64,000 nt of DNA from Natronococcus amylolyticus DSM 10524 (GTDB lineage: Archaea > Halobacteriota > Halobacteria > Halobacteriales > Natrialbaceae), in NCBI RefSeq assembly GCF_000337675.1, contig NZ_AOIB01000028.1, positions 210,140 to 274,139 of the forward strand, read 5' to 3'. The notes beneath the pieces were generated by a model. That model worked only from the letters and a program-made list of their open reading frames with translations, had not been told where the DNA came from and did no database searches. Below are positions 50,889 to 60,708 of the stretch, one piece after another. Numbering within the stretch: position 1 is the first letter of the stretch; every line of letters begins with the position of its first letter. Both the position numbers and the translations under genes were made by a program.

Positions 50889-51596
50889 ACGAGCCCCGCC
50901 AAACGAACTGGTTCGGGCACGTTCCGTTCGGGAGCCGACGACTGTAGACGCGCTCGGGCGGAGAACCCAGGCATTTTCGGTCGCTCCTTTCACTGTGAGT
51001 GCAGCTACTGGACCGAGTCGGCAAACATGGTGTTGTTACTGGGGGAGACCCTGTCGTCATCTCGAGCCGCAGTCTGCTACTCTGGAAAGAGTCTTAGACA
51101 TATATCTTTGCTAAGAGTCTTATCTAAGATTAGCCCGTCGAGTGGATCGTCCCGGGTAAGCGGCTACAAACTGAGACCTGATCGGATCCGTATGTGTTCC
51201 CCGTGATCGGACCACCTTCTCGAATCGGAGTACAGTCTCGGAACCAATGTCGTTGCAATCTGCTACCTGGTTGGAAACTCGTCTCGAGGTGGGCGTATTC
51301 GGCGACTCCGACGTAGGGTCCATTCCGATCGACGCGGTCCACGGTCACCAACTCACCGGCAAATCGGAATCGCGTTACACCTGTCGCGATCAGCCGTCGA
51401 GTTGACCTTTGGCTGTGAGATCGCCGGAAGCACCCACGGACTCGCCTCCGAGATTCGCCATGTGGAGGGCGAAGGCTCGGATTTGGGCCGACAGTTACTG
51501 GCCGACGGTCAGGGAGGACGACTTTCGTCGCCAGCGGCTGACGTCCGATGGATACCAAAGTTTGTATGGTTATCTCGGTCCTTCGGAAGAACAACG
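50889..51596. other. 708-nt gap between cobalamin and proline operons
   Basis: No gene is firmly supported. At 51086-51130 there is a cluster of alternating TCTTAG/CTAAGA motifs in A/T-rich DNA (see the repeat entry). After it both strands show moderately protein-like short frames: plus 51247-51405, about 52 residues beginning MSLQSATWLETRLEVG; minus part of 51130-51594. Neither is convincing. The proC promoter should lie near 51560 (TTTGTATGGTTATC). Confidence 0.4.
51088..51129. repeat. cluster of AGAGTCTTA direct and TCTTA/TAAGA inverted repeats
   Basis: AGAGTCTTA occurs at 51088-51096 and 51114-51122, 26 nt apart. TCTTAG (51092) and CTAAGA (51111) are inverted, and TCTTATCTAAGA (51118-51129) is a palindrome with 2 nt between arms. 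A TATA-like ATATATC lies between. It looks like an operator array at a promoter reading into the gap or towards proC. Confidence 0.45.
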
Positions 51597-52364
51597 ATGG
51601 TACGGACGAGCGTTATTGGCTGTGGCAACATGGGTGGTGCCCTGATCGAGGGGCTCTCGAGCGCCGGCGGTCACACGGTAATCGCGTGCGACCTCGACCC
51701 CGACGCGCTGGAGGCGGTCGCCGAGTACGCGACACGGACTACCGCGGAGGCCGCCGAGGCGGCCGACGCTGACGTAGTGGTCGTCGCCGTCAAACCCGAC
51801 ATTGTCGAGGCGGTACTCGAGGAACTCGATCTCTCGCCCGAACAGACGCTGGTGTCGATCGCCGCGGGCGTGCCGACCGACTTTCTCGAAGCGCGAACCG
51901 ATGCGAACGTGGTCCGGCTCATGCCGAACTTGGCGGCCCGAACGAGGAACATGGCGGCGGCGGTCACCGGGGAGGAGATCCCCGACGACGTCAAGATCCT
52001 GCTCGACGACGTCGGCGAGTACGTCGAGGTCGAGGAGGCGCAGATGGACGTCGCGACCGCGGTCAACGGCAGCGGGCCTGCGTTCGTCTTCTATCTGATC
52101 CAGACGATGGCTGACGCCGGCGTCGCGGGCGGTCTCGACCCCGAAGACGCCCGGGTGTTGGCCGCCCAGACGTTCAAGGGAGCCGCCGAAACCGTCCTCC
52201 GTTCGGACGAGGAACTCGACGGGCTGATCGACGCTGTCTGCTCTCCGAAGGGGACGACCATCGAGGGGATGGAGGTGCTCCGGGACAGTGTCGCCGATGA
52301 GGCGGTCGCTGGGGCCGTCCAGGCGGCCGAAGAGCGCTCTGCGGAGTTAGCTACCGATGGTTGA
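51597..52364 (+). CDS. proC: pyrroline-5-carboxylate reductase ProC
   Basis: 255 residues from ATG 51597 ([20 protein letters not shown]). The frame runs further upstream but is not protein-like there. The Rossmann motif [37 protein letters not shown] and the C-terminal dimer domain with [19 protein letters not shown] and [10 protein letters not shown]...[13 protein letters not shown] are all present. It reduces pyrroline-5-carboxylate to proline with NAD(P)H, the last step of proline synthesis. Its stop overlaps proB by 8 nt. Confidence 0.95.
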   Translation: MVRTSVIGCGNMGGALIEGLSSAGGHTVIACDLDPDALEAVAEYATRTTAEAAEAADADVVVVAVKPDIVEAVLEELDLSPEQTLVSIAAGVPTDFLEARTDANVVRLMPNLAARTRNMAAAVTGEEIPDDVKILLDDVGEYVEVEEAQMDVATAVNGSGPAFVFYLIQTMADAGVAGGLDPEDARVLAAQTFKGAAETVLRSDEELDGLIDAVCSPKGTTIEGMEVLRDSVADEAVAGAVQAAEERSAELATDG

Positions 52365-53220
52365 GCCGGTCCCCGCTGCCGAGGTGGCCGCGGCGAGACG
52401 ACTCGGAGCGGACGCCGAGCGCGTCGTCGTCAAAGCCGGGACCAACTCCCTCACCGACGAGGAGTCGAACCTGGACAGCGGGAAACTCGACAAGCTCGTC
52501 GACGATCTCGAGGCCTTGCTCGAGCGGGACAAGGGGGTCATCCTCGTTTCCTCCGGAGCGATCGGCGCCGGCACCGGTCGGATCGACCAGCCCACCGGAA
52601 CCGTCGAGGAATCTCAGGCGTTGTCGACGGTTGGCCAGAGCCATCTCATGCACCGCTACACCGAGAGCTTCGCCCGCTACGACCGGAAGGTGGCCCAGCT
52701 GTTGCTCACTCAGCACGACCTCGAGAATCCCGAGCGTTTTACAAACTTTCGCAACACCGTCGAGACGCTGCTCGAGTGGGATGTAGTACCAATCATCAAC
52801 GAAAACGACGCGGTTGCGACCGCCGAGATCCGAATCGGCGACAACGACATGCTCTCGACCTCGACTGCAATCGGCGTCGAGGCGGACCTGCTGGTGACGC
52901 TGACCGACGTGGGCGGCGTCTACACGGGTAACCCGAAGACCGACGGTGAGGCGGAGCTAATCGAAGCGGTCGGGGAAAACTACGATTCGGTCGAGGAGAT
53001 CGTCGCCGGCGGCACCGGCGAGGGCGTCGGCTTCGGCGGCATCGAGACGAAAGTCGCGGGCGCCCGCGACGTCAGTGAGTACGGCATTCCCGCGATAATC
53101 GCGAAGTCGACCGAACCGAACGTCCTGGAGAAGATCGCCACCGCCAAATCCGTGGGGACCATATTCGTCCCCATCAACGGCGTGACCGACAGCCGAACCG
53201 AGACCCCATCCAAGCTATGA
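52357..53220 (+). CDS. proB: glutamate 5-kinase ProB, without PUA domain
   Basis: 287 residues: an amino-acid kinase fold from [69 protein letters not shown] to [26 protein letters not shown]. Bacterial ProB usually carries a C-terminal PUA domain and reaches about 370 residues; this one ends after the kinase domain. It phosphorylates glutamate and should be the feedback-controlled step. It is coupled to proC (8-nt overlap) and proA (4-nt overlap). Confidence 0.94.
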   Translation: MVEPVPAAEVAAARRLGADAERVVVKAGTNSLTDEESNLDSGKLDKLVDDLEALLERDKGVILVSSGAIGAGTGRIDQPTGTVEESQALSTVGQSHLMHRYTESFARYDRKVAQLLLTQHDLENPERFTNFRNTVETLLEWDVVPIINENDAVATAEIRIGDNDMLSTSTAIGVEADLLVTLTDVGGVYTGNPKTDGEAELIEAVGENYDSVEEIVAGGTGEGVGFGGIETKVAGARDVSEYGIPAIIAKSTEPNVLEKIATAKSVGTIFVPINGVTDSRTETPSKL

Positions 53221-54548
53221 CGAACACTGAAACCGAACGGAAGGTCGAGACAGCACAGACCGCAGCCTTACAGCTGGCACAGCTATCCGACGAGCAGCGA
53301 CGCACAGCCCTGCTGGACGTCGCTGACGCGCTCGAGGCGCGAACCGACGAAATTCTTGCGGCGAACGAACGCGACGTCGAGGCCGCAGAAGAGCTTCTCG
53401 CCGACGGCGAGTACACCCGAGCGTTCGTCGACCGACTCACCCTCTCGGTGTCGAAAGTCGAGAGCATTGCCGAGATGGTCCGCAGCGTCGCCGACCAGGA
53501 CGATCCCCTCGAGAAAACCCTCGAGGCGCGCCGACTCGACGAGGGACTCGAGCTGTACAAGGTTGCCGTACCGATCGGCGTCGTCGGCGCCGTCTTCGAG
53601 TCTCGCCCCGACGCACTCGTCCAGATCGCCGCGCTCGGACTCAAATCCGGCAACGCGGTGATTCTAAAAGGCGGCAGCGAGGCGCTACACTCGAACAGGA
53701 CGCTGTTCGAGATCATCACCGACGCTACGGCGGACGTTCCCGACGGTTGGGCCCAGCAGATCGAAGCCCGGGAGGACGTCGATACCCTGCTCGAGATGGA
53801 CAACGCAGTCGACCTCCTGATGCCCCGTGGCAGCTCCTCGTTCGTCAGCTATATCCAGGACAACACGAGCATCCCGGTTCTCGGCCATACGGAAGGGGTC
53901 TGTCACGTCTACGTCGATGCCGACGCCAACCTCGAGATGGCCGAAGACATCGCCTACGATGCGAAAGTACAGTATCCTGCCGTCTGTAACGCCATCGAGA
54001 CGCTGTTGGTCCACGAGGACGTTGCGGAAACGTTTCTGCCGGCGATCGTCGATCGCTACGAGGCTGCCGACGTCGAGATCCGGGGCGACGAAGCTACCCG
54101 TGAGTTCGTCGACGTCGAGGCCGCGACCGACGCCGACTGGGACACCGAGTATGGCGATCTGATCGTCTCCGCCCGGGTGGTCGACTCGCTCGGGACCGCG
54201 TGTAATCACATCACCACCCACGGCTCAAAGCACACCGAGTCGATCGTCACCGAGGACGCCGATCGCGCAGAAACGTTCATGCGCAGCCTCGACTCCGCGA
54301 GCGTCTTTCATAACGCCTCGACTCGGTTCGCCGACGGCTACCGGTACGGCCTCGGTGCCGAGGTCGGCATCTCCACGGGGAAGATCCACGCCCGCGGTCC
54401 CGTCGGCCTCGAGGGGTTGACGACCTACAAGTACCACCTCGAAGGTGACGGCCACCTCGTCGCCACCTACGCAGGTGAGGACGCGAAACCGTACCGTCAC
54501 GAGGAGTTCGACGGCGAGTGGATGCCTGGTCGACTCGCTGGAGAGTAA
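53217..54548 (+). CDS. proA: glutamate-5-semialdehyde dehydrogenase ProA
   Basis: 443 residues. Aldehyde dehydrogenase-like: [64 protein letters not shown], the catalytic Cys region [34 protein letters not shown] and [27 protein letters not shown]. It reduces glutamyl-5-phosphate to the semialdehyde, which cyclises for ProC. It is the last gene of the proCBA operon. Downstream the base composition drops and a different kind of DNA begins. Confidence 0.95.
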   Translation: MTNTETERKVETAQTAALQLAQLSDEQRRTALLDVADALEARTDEILAANERDVEAAEELLADGEYTRAFVDRLTLSVSKVESIAEMVRSVADQDDPLEKTLEARRLDEGLELYKVAVPIGVVGAVFESRPDALVQIAALGLKSGNAVILKGGSEALHSNRTLFEIITDATADVPDGWAQQIEAREDVDTLLEMDNAVDLLMPRGSSSFVSYIQDNTSIPVLGHTEGVCHVYVDADANLEMAEDIAYDAKVQYPAVCNAIETLLVHEDVAETFLPAIVDRYEAADVEIRGDEATREFVDVEAATDADWDTEYGDLIVSARVVDSLGTACNHITTHGSKHTESIVTEDADRAETFMRSLDSASVFHNASTRFADGYRYGLGAEVGISTGKIHARGPVGLEGLTTYKYHLEGDGHLVATYAGEDAKPYRHEEFDGEWMPGRLAGE

Positions 54549-54705
54549 AGTTCGGGTTCTCTTGCCGGTCTTCCCGGGGAACAAGTATACAGAGCCTGTC
54601 CTGACATATCAGAAGTGTTATTGGATAATGTAAGATTACAGTCAATGCTGAATCCGACGGCTACGAAAGCGGAAGTACAGATATGGAAATCGAGAGCGAT
54701 GATGA

Positions 54706-55815
54706 AGGACCATCACACTCGAGCCAGAACCCGAACCAGAGCCCGCAGAAACCGACGACAGTTCTGATGACGACTCGAGTTCGGGCATCGAGCAGCACGC
54801 TAGCGAGACGTACAGCACCTCAGGACTCGTCACAGGCCTCTCACCCGACGGTGAGACCGTCCTCTTCGGATTCGGTGAGGGGAACGTAATGGTATACGAC
54901 GATCAGAGAGACGGCGATGTCATCAATCTCGGAGCTGATCGCAGCGTCTCTCATCTCCAAGTGTCCGAAGATGGAACCACAGGTACTGTCGGCTGGATGG
55001 ATGCTGATATGTACGGCTCACTCGACCTAACCGAGGACGACGGGCCGGCTCTTCAGCACCCCGAATTATGGGATCTCGATGCCACCGCAGATGGGACAAC
55101 GATTGCGTCTGTTTCCTCACCAGTCACTGGTCCCGGGACTGTTGCTGCTTCAGCGAATGGCGAGATCCAGTGGGAAACAGACCTGAGCGAATCTGTTGGA
55201 CAGACTGTTGCTATCACAGATGAGGGAGACTACGTGGCTGTCGGTGCCGGTCGTTGTTCAGGTGATGATATCGAGCGCTATGGATCCGCTGGTGTCAAAC
55301 TCTATGATAGCACTGGCGCCGAGCAATGGACTCACGAAACTGACGAAGATGTGATTTCGGTCAACATCGGCAGCGAACGTGAGTTGGTTGTCGCCGGAAC
55401 TGACGATGGCAAGACGATCGTTCTTGACCTCGAGGGCAACGTTGTCTGGGAAACTGATTCGTATGGTGGTTGGGTCTACCTCTCGTCAGATGGCAGTACG
55501 ATCGTTACGTCAGAGGGGGATGGAACCCTCCACGCTGTTGACGCTGAAACCGGCAATGAACAATGGACAGCATCGGTTGGGTTCTGGGGTGCTGAGGATG
55601 TAAGCGTCAGTGACAACGGAGACCGTGTACTCGTTGCAGATCGAGGCAACGGTGGGATAGCCGTTGTCGACAGTGGTGACCTCATCTGGGAGAATTCATA
55701 CGATGTTGGTCCTGCTGTTGGAGCGATTTCTGGAGACGGTTCGACTTGGAGTATCAGCGTCCAAGATAACGACAATCAGTCCGGGGAGGTCGAGATCTAC
55801 AGAGACGGGTCGTAG
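54706..55815 (+). pseudogene. 5'-truncated PQQ/WD-type beta-propeller gene
   Basis: The frame is open from 54706, just after two TGA codons, to 55815. The only standard start codon early in it is ATG 54889 (308 residues), but protein-like sequence begins before that: an acidic Pro/Glu/Asp/Ser linker, then TSGLVTGLSPDGETVLFGFG, the first strands of a propeller blade. The linker looks like the region behind a lipobox. A neighbouring frame at 54629-54715 (ESDGYESGSTDMEIESDDEG) may be its continuation, giving a frameshift near 54710. Blades repeat as WETDLSESVGQTVAITDEGDYVAVG, WTHETDEDVISVNIG and so on. The signal peptide is missing, so it is probably dead. Its codons are richer in A/T than proCBA. 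Confidence 0.65.
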
Positions 55816-56076
55816 AACGCACACTGCTTGGAACCCTCCTGATCTCGAGTTTCCAAACGACTCAGTAATTCTATGGGCAAGGGGCTAAATCTACGGCCCC
55901 ATACAACAGCGGGGGCTACGCTACCGAGTTGAGAATCACGAGAGAACGACTTCCCGTCATAGCTCTACTTTGTGGCCAGAAGAACTTAAAGAGCAAATCG
56001 ACTGTAGTCAGCAGTAACAAGACTAATCGCGGCTCATGACTGGCTATAAGCAGACGTCCTGAAACTCAAACAACAG

Positions 56077-56751
56077 TCACCCGGCCGCTGGAGACTGTTC
56101 TGGCATGCTCTCACCACTAAGCCGTCCTTCAATAAATCCAAACAACGAGTCAAGACCGATAGCCAGTAGCGCACCAGGAATGGCACCTGCAAGCAGCTGA
56201 GGGGTATTGAAGAGCGAAATTCCGCTGATGACCCAGACACCAAGACCCCCGCCACCGATGAAGAACGCAAGGTATGCGGTCCCGACGTTGAGAACGGCAC
56301 TCGTTCGAATACCGGCGAAGATGACAGGAACAGCTAGCGGAAGCTGAATTTGTCGAAGGATCTGATTTTCAGTCATTCCCATACCACGCGCTGCTTCGAC
56401 GGTACTCTCATCAACGTTCTCGAGACCAGCAACAGTATTGGTCAAGATCGGCAGAAGCGCATACGCGAACAGGCCGACCAGTGCAGGCAGGAAGCCGAGA
56501 CCAAGTATAGGGAAGACGAGTGCGATGATAGCGAGTGTTGGAATCGTCTGTGAGACGTTTCCGAAACTCATGACGATAGATTTTGCACGCTCGTTTCGTG
56601 TGGCGAGGACACCCATTGGGATGGCAATCATAATTGCCAAGGTGACCGACACAAGAACGAGGGCTAGATGTTCTGCTAACAGCCCAAGAAACTCGTCAAA
56701 GTTCGCTACGAGGTAGGCATAGGCTGCGAGAAGTGCATCAATCAGTCCCAT
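56077..56751 (-). CDS. osmoprotectant ABC transporter permease (OpuB/OpuC type)
   Basis: 224 residues, five or six helices, with the binding-protein-dependent permease motif ARGMGMTENQILRQIQLPLAVPVIFAGIRTSAVLNVGTAYLAFFIGGGGLG. The EAA-loop form A-R-G-M-G-M-T is typical of OpuBB/OpuBD glycine betaine/carnitine/choline permeases. It pairs with the permease at 57810. It is last in the operon (binding protein, permease, ATPase, permease), 3 nt after the ATPase stop. It probably lets betaine-like compounds through the membrane. Confidence 0.9.
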   Translation of the reverse strand: MGLIDALLAAYAYLVANFDEFLGLLAEHLALVLVSVTLAIMIAIPMGVLATRNERAKSIVMSFGNVSQTIPTLAIIALVFPILGLGFLPALVGLFAYALLPILTNTVAGLENVDESTVEAARGMGMTENQILRQIQLPLAVPVIFAGIRTSAVLNVGTAYLAFFIGGGGLGVWVISGISLFNTPQLLAGAIPGALLAIGLDSLFGFIEGRLSGESMPEQSPAAG

Positions 56752-56754
56752 TGG

Positions 56755-57813
56755 TTACACACCACCGTTCGATTGGTGCGCACGAATCGAAGATTCCGTA
56801 ATAGTGCCTACAACGTCATCATCTTTGACAACGGGGAGTGATTGTGTATCAGTTTCGATCATCCGAGAGAGTGCGATGTCGACTGTATCCGTTGGAGTGA
56901 CGTACTGATCCCCAGTTCCATCCGCGAGTGCCGCAGTAGAGTCTTCTCCGGTCTCGGTAACAGCTGAAGCTGTTGGCTGCTCAGCTGTAGGTACCGACTC
57001 CGACATAATATCCCGGACGGGGGTGATCTGGAGCTCTTTCAACGTTTTATCATCTCCAATGAAGTCTTTGACGAAATCAGTAGCTGGGTTATGCAGAATC
57101 TCTCTGGGCGACCCATACTGCACAAGCTCGCCAACATCAAAGATTGCAATTTTATCACCCATTTTCAGCGCTTCATTGATGTCATGTGTGACGAAGAGAA
57201 TCGTCGTATCAATTCGTTCCTGGATTTCAAGGAACTCATCCTGCAGTTCCTCGCGGGTAAGTGGATCAAGCGCACCGAAGGGCTCATCCATTAACAGGAC
57301 ATCGGGATCTGCAGCAAGTGCACGAGCAACGCCAATTCGCTGTTGTTGGCCACCAGAGAGGGCGTTGGGATACTGGTCGCGATACGTACCTGGTTCGAGG
57401 TCCATCAACTCGAGCAGTTCGTCAACGCGGTCATCGATACGCGACTGGTCCCATCCTTTGAGTTCAGGGACTGTTGCGATATTTTCTCCAACAGTCATAT
57501 GATCGAATAGTCCGATCTCCTGAATCACGTAGCCAATATCTCGTCGCAGATCGACTTTGTCCAGCTCCTGGATATCAGCGCCATCGTAGTACACTGTTCC
57601 CTCTGTTGGGTCCTGCATTCGGTTGACGAGGGTCATCGTCGTGGTTTTGCCACAGCCGGATGGGCCCACGAAGACTGTTGTCGTTCCACGTTCAACCTCG
57701 AAGCTAATATCTTCAATAGCAACGGTCTGGTCCGAGTATATCTTGGTGACGCCATCGAATTTAATCATCGTGTCCGATGCTTCTGTCGTACCTGTTGTGT
57801 TCGTCTTAGTCAT
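56755..57813 (-). CDS. osmoprotectant ABC transporter ATP-binding protein with CBS region
   Basis: 352 residues. ABC domain (about 15-245): Walker A VGPSGCGKTTTMTLVNRM, Q-loop YVIQEIGLFDHMTVGENI, signature NALSGGQQQRIGVARALA, Walker B VLLMDEPFGALDPLTREEL and the switch His in LFVTHDINEA. The C-terminus (about 260-352) holds a CBS pair region (TPVRDIMSESVPT ... TDTVDIALSRMIETDTQSLPVVKDDDVVGTITE) with a Ser/Thr/Glu-rich insert between. In OpuA/OpuC proteins the CBS part senses ionic strength. The TGA/ATG overlaps the permease at 57810 by 4 nt. Confidence 0.93.
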   Translation of the reverse strand: MTKTNTTGTTEASDTMIKFDGVTKIYSDQTVAIEDISFEVERGTTTVFVGPSGCGKTTTMTLVNRMQDPTEGTVYYDGADIQELDKVDLRRDIGYVIQEIGLFDHMTVGENIATVPELKGWDQSRIDDRVDELLELMDLEPGTYRDQYPNALSGGQQQRIGVARALAADPDVLLMDEPFGALDPLTREELQDEFLEIQERIDTTILFVTHDINEALKMGDKIAIFDVGELVQYGSPREILHNPATDFVKDFIGDDKTLKELQITPVRDIMSESVPTAEQPTASAVTETGEDSTAALADGTGDQYVTPTDTVDIALSRMIETDTQSLPVVKDDDVVGTITESSIRAHQSNGGV

Positions 57814-58526
57814 GCTATCGACCTCTGGATGAATCGCGTACCGAGAGTCAATTCGATGTCTTCGCCGTTCTGAAGTCTGAAGACCTGTTCGAGGACTTGG
57901 AAGATGTAATCAAAGGCCAGTGCAAGTAGCGACACTATAATTGTCGAGACAACGATTGCCGCGGTGTTGGCCTCGCTGATGCCGTTAAAGATGGGATCAC
58001 CGAGATTATTTGCCCCGATGAAAGCTCCAATAGCGGCAATGCCGACGAGGATAACAACGGCATTGCGCACACCCGCCATGATAACTGGAACTGCTTGGGG
58101 AAGTTGGAGTCGAAGGAGCCGTTGCGTTTTTGTCATCCCCATTCCACGCCCGGCCTCGATGGTTGCCTCATCAACCTGCGTGAGACCTAGGTAGGTGTTT
58201 CTGATGATGGGCAACTGTGCGTAGAGGATAAGCGCAATCACAACCGGAAGTTCCCCAATCCCGACGAGAGGAATTAGCAGTCCGAAAAGAGCAATGCTCG
58301 GCACCGTCATCATCATACTCGCACTCCAGAGAATGCCCTTTCCAAGGCGGTCGTTGTAGGTAGCGAGCACCCCAAGAGGGACACCAATGAGGAGTGCGAA
58401 CCATACAGAGTCGATGACGACGATAATATGATTAACGAGTAACTCCCATAGAAGCTCTCTGTTGGTAAGGAAGTACTCGACGTACTGGTTTGCGAACAGT
58501 GATAGCGGATCGACAAGCGTAGACAT
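57810..58526 (-). CDS. osmoprotectant ABC transporter permease (OpuB/OpuC type), second
   Basis: 238 residues, six helices. The motif EAGRGMGMTKTQRLLRLQLPQAVPVIMAGVRNAVVILVGIAAIGAFIGANNLGD marks it as the partner of the 56077 permease. The N-terminal segment SLFANQYVEYFLTNRELLWELLVNHI is the usual OpuBB opening. Its stop overlaps the ATPase and its start the binding protein by 1-4 nt, so the transporter is one transcriptional and translational unit. Confidence 0.9.
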   Translation of the reverse strand: MSTLVDPLSLFANQYVEYFLTNRELLWELLVNHIIVVIDSVWFALLIGVPLGVLATYNDRLGKGILWSASMMMTVPSIALFGLLIPLVGIGELPVVIALILYAQLPIIRNTYLGLTQVDEATIEAGRGMGMTKTQRLLRLQLPQAVPVIMAGVRNAVVILVGIAAIGAFIGANNLGDPIFNGISEANTAAIVVSTIIVSLLALAFDYIFQVLEQVFRLQNGEDIELTLGTRFIQRSIA

Positions 58527-59476
58527 TAGAGTACCCCCGTTTCGCGTAGATACTCTCTGGCTACGGTCTGTGGATTCGCATTGTCGATCGCAACTCGATT
58601 GTTGAGTTCACGTATTTGTTCAGTAGTGAGATCCGCGCTCATTTCGTTCAACTGTTCGCGAATCGATGGGTGGGATTCGACCGTTGACGTGGGTACCATG
58701 GGGGCCGCATTGTAGCCCGGGAAAAAGTGCTCATCATCCTCGAGCACCTGTAGATCAAACTGTAGGATTCGTGGGTCTGTATTGAAACCGACACCGATAT
58801 CGGCTTCACCCTCACCGACGACCTGGTACAGCAGTCCAGACTCGATATTTCGGACGTCTATTTGACCCTCTTCGGGAAATTCGTAGTGATCAACGAGTCC
58901 GGGCCAGCCATCCGCTCTATCTTGGAACTCAGCGTTCAAGGCTACTGTAGTCTCCGTATCCGTCTCGGTAAGATAAGATACGAGCCCGGATAGCGACTCT
59001 ACACCAGTCTGGTCCGACCACTCGGGATTCGCCATGAGGACGTAGGTGTTGTCGAGTGGTGCTCGCTCCAGGAAAGTCAGTCCGTGTTCCGTTTCGAATT
59101 CCTCTTTTACTCTATTGTAGAGTTCCTCAGGATCGGGGATGACTTCGTCTTGCTCTGGTGGTAGTGTTTGCCAAGCCGTACCAGTGTACTCCCAGTATAA
59201 TTGAATCTCCCCGGAATTCACTGCCTGGAAGTTCGTTGTGGTGCCGCCGAGACCAGTCTGGTCATCAACATGGAGGTCAGTGTTTGCATCAAGCGACTCG
59301 AACGCGAGGTAGCCGAGAATCTCTTGTTCGGTGAACCGCTTCGATCCAATTGGAATTGAATCGCTCCGAAACTGTGTCGCAAGGGTGAGACACCCGGCTG
59401 TCACCCCGCTAATCGCTGTGGCGGCGAGCCCACCTCCCGTCCTGAGGAGACTACGCCGTGTGTTTTGAGTTGGCAC
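58526..59476 (-). CDS. osmoprotectant ABC transporter substrate-binding lipoprotein
   Basis: 316 residues. N-terminus with a Tat-type motif and lipobox (TRRSLLRTGGGLAATAISGV, then TAGC; Cys about 29). The OpuAC-type domain follows: IPIGSKRFTEQEILGYLAFES, GGTTTNFQAVNSGEIQLYWEYTGTAWQTLP, FLERAPLDNTYVLMANPEWS, VGEGEADIGVGFNTDPRI and YNAAPMVPTSTV. The Y-W-E-Y-T-G-T-A segment and the aromatic residues around it bind quaternary ammonium groups in OpuBC/OpuCC. The ligand may be betaine, carnitine, choline or something related that feeds the adjacent catabolic genes. It is first in the operon. Confidence 0.9.
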   Translation of the reverse strand: MPTQNTRRSLLRTGGGLAATAISGVTAGCLTLATQFRSDSIPIGSKRFTEQEILGYLAFESLDANTDLHVDDQTGLGGTTTNFQAVNSGEIQLYWEYTGTAWQTLPPEQDEVIPDPEELYNRVKEEFETEHGLTFLERAPLDNTYVLMANPEWSDQTGVESLSGLVSYLTETDTETTVALNAEFQDRADGWPGLVDHYEFPEEGQIDVRNIESGLLYQVVGEGEADIGVGFNTDPRILQFDLQVLEDDEHFFPGYNAAPMVPTSTVESHPSIREQLNEMSADLTTEQIRELNNRVAIDNANPQTVAREYLRETGVL

Positions 59477-59526
59477 GCCAAGTCATTCTGTGATAAAGAC
59501 CCTAAGTATTGACCCACACTAATCAA

Positions 59527-59572
59527 TTGTTTATAAACAAAGCACATGATAGAGCAGCAATGTTTATAAATA
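59527..59572. promoter_or_regulatory. tandem TGTTTATAAA palindromes upstream of the transporter operon
   Basis: TTGTTTATAAACAA (59527-59540) is a perfect 14-bp palindrome. A second TGTTTATAAATA begins at 59561. The shared core TGTTTATAAA repeats 33 nt apart, about three helical turns, so proteins bound at both would lie on the same face. The region lies 50-96 nt upstream of the binding-protein ATG and downstream of the nitrilase gene on the same strand. It may be operator and TATA box together. Confidence 0.5.
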
Positions 59573-59651
59573 AGATGCACGAAGAATATATAAATACGAG
59601 GGCTGAGTCCCGGAAAGGAGAAGAAAGCCTACTCTATTATCAGAGGGGGTG

Positions 59652-60434
59652 CTACTGCCGAGAAGTGCTGGTCATCTCGTAACGGGATTCCCGAACCGGG
59701 TTCTTGATACGGGCGGTTTCAATCGAATCAGCGTCGACTTCGACCGAAACAGTCGAGGTATCATCTGTGGTTTTCGCGAGGATCTCACCACGTGGCCCTG
59801 CAACTAGACTTTCACCCGCATGATGCCGTCCGGATTGGGTACCGGAATGATTCGAGCCGACAACGTAGCAGGTTTGATCAAGTGCGCGAGCACAGCAAAG
59901 GAGTCGCCAGTCATTGTCGAACGACTGCCGCCAGGCTGAGCTGACGGCAATATGGTCACAATCAGCTTCGTCGTACTCGAGTGCGAGTTCGGGGAAGTTC
60001 AGGTCATAGCAAAGCAGCAACCCGACTCGTCCAACTGGCGTGTCAACGATCACTGGTTCTGTTCCGGCTGCAAACTGTGCTGCTTCATCGCCCCATAGCT
60101 GTTGCTTCCGATATGTTGCCTCGACACCGTGGTTAGACATGTACACAAGCGAATTGTAAACGTTGTTGTCGGCGGCTTCGGGCAGTCCAACTATTAGATC
60201 AACACCGGTCCTTTGAGCAATTCCCTGGATTCGTTCAGTTATAGGTCCCGGTACCGGTGTTTTCGCTGCCGAAACGTCACTGAGATCATAGCCGGTTACA
60301 CAGAGCTCTGGGAAGACAGCGAACACGGTCGATGTGGGTAGTTGATCAGCAAGCTGCTCGATATGATTGAGATTTGCGTCCACATCGCCAATATCCGGTT
60401 CAAATTGGCAAGAAGCGATACGTGCGTTTGTCAT
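59652..60434 (-). CDS. carbon-nitrogen hydrolase (nitrilase superfamily)
   Basis: 260 residues from ATG 60434 (MTNARIASCQFEPDIGDVDANL). The catalytic triad is present: Glu in AVFPELCVTGYDL, Lys in TYRKQQLWGDE and Cys in VGLLLCYDLNFPELAL. Relatives hydrolyse omega-amides, carbamoyl groups or nitriles, and this short form resembles amidase/omega-amidase-like members rather than true nitrilases. On the same strand and upstream of the transporter genes, it may share regulation with them. It is divergent from the amidohydrolase operon across 274 nt, so it may be part of the same pathway. Confidence 0.9.
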   Translation of the reverse strand: MTNARIASCQFEPDIGDVDANLNHIEQLADQLPTSTVFAVFPELCVTGYDLSDVSAAKTPVPGPITERIQGIAQRTGVDLIVGLPEAADNNVYNSLVYMSNHGVEATYRKQQLWGDEAAQFAAGTEPVIVDTPVGRVGLLLCYDLNFPELALEYDEADCDHIAVSSAWRQSFDNDWRLLCCARALDQTCYVVGSNHSGTQSGRHHAGESLVAGPRGEILAKTTDDTSTVSVEVDADSIETARIKNPVRESRYEMTSTSRQ

Positions 60435-60574
60435 CGATTGAAATACCTCGTTCGAGAACACATATGGGTACCTCAATTCTTAAATGCGGTAATCTTTGAC
60501 ACGAACATCTCCAGCGCTTAAATGAAGCCCCTCCCAACACCAATGACAGGTCTTTAACCTTTTGCTGTTTTGGT

Positions 60575-60650
60575 CCCCTAATGAGAGGGGCACGATAATT
60601 CGGAGGGTCGTGGGTCTGGATAAAGCCATCTGCGACAGCTAGTATATATA
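60575..60650 (+). promoter_or_regulatory. hairpin and TATA-like sequence in the divergent catabolic promoter region
   Basis: CCCCT-AATGAG-AGGGG (60575-60590) is a perfect 5-bp inverted repeat. TAGTATATATATCC (about 60640-60653) is a strong TATA-like run, about 60 nt upstream of the amidohydrolase ATG. Another A/T-rich region near 60470-60490 would serve the nitrilase gene. Confidence 0.4.
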
Positions 60651-60708
60651 TCCGCTACAAGTTCGCCCTGTGGTTTAGGGGGGTATCCCTGTTTGGTTGT
60701 GCCAGACG

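Noticed and set aside
51247-51405. 52-residue plus-strand frame (MSLQSATWLETRLEVG...)
   Set aside because: It has some coding character but no conserved motif or ribosome signal. It is mentioned only as a possibility in the gap.
51130-51594. 154-residue minus-strand frame upstream of proC
   Set aside because: Part of it looks protein-like, but the rest is Arg-rich, and it covers the expected proC promoter. There is no family match, so I left it out of the genes.
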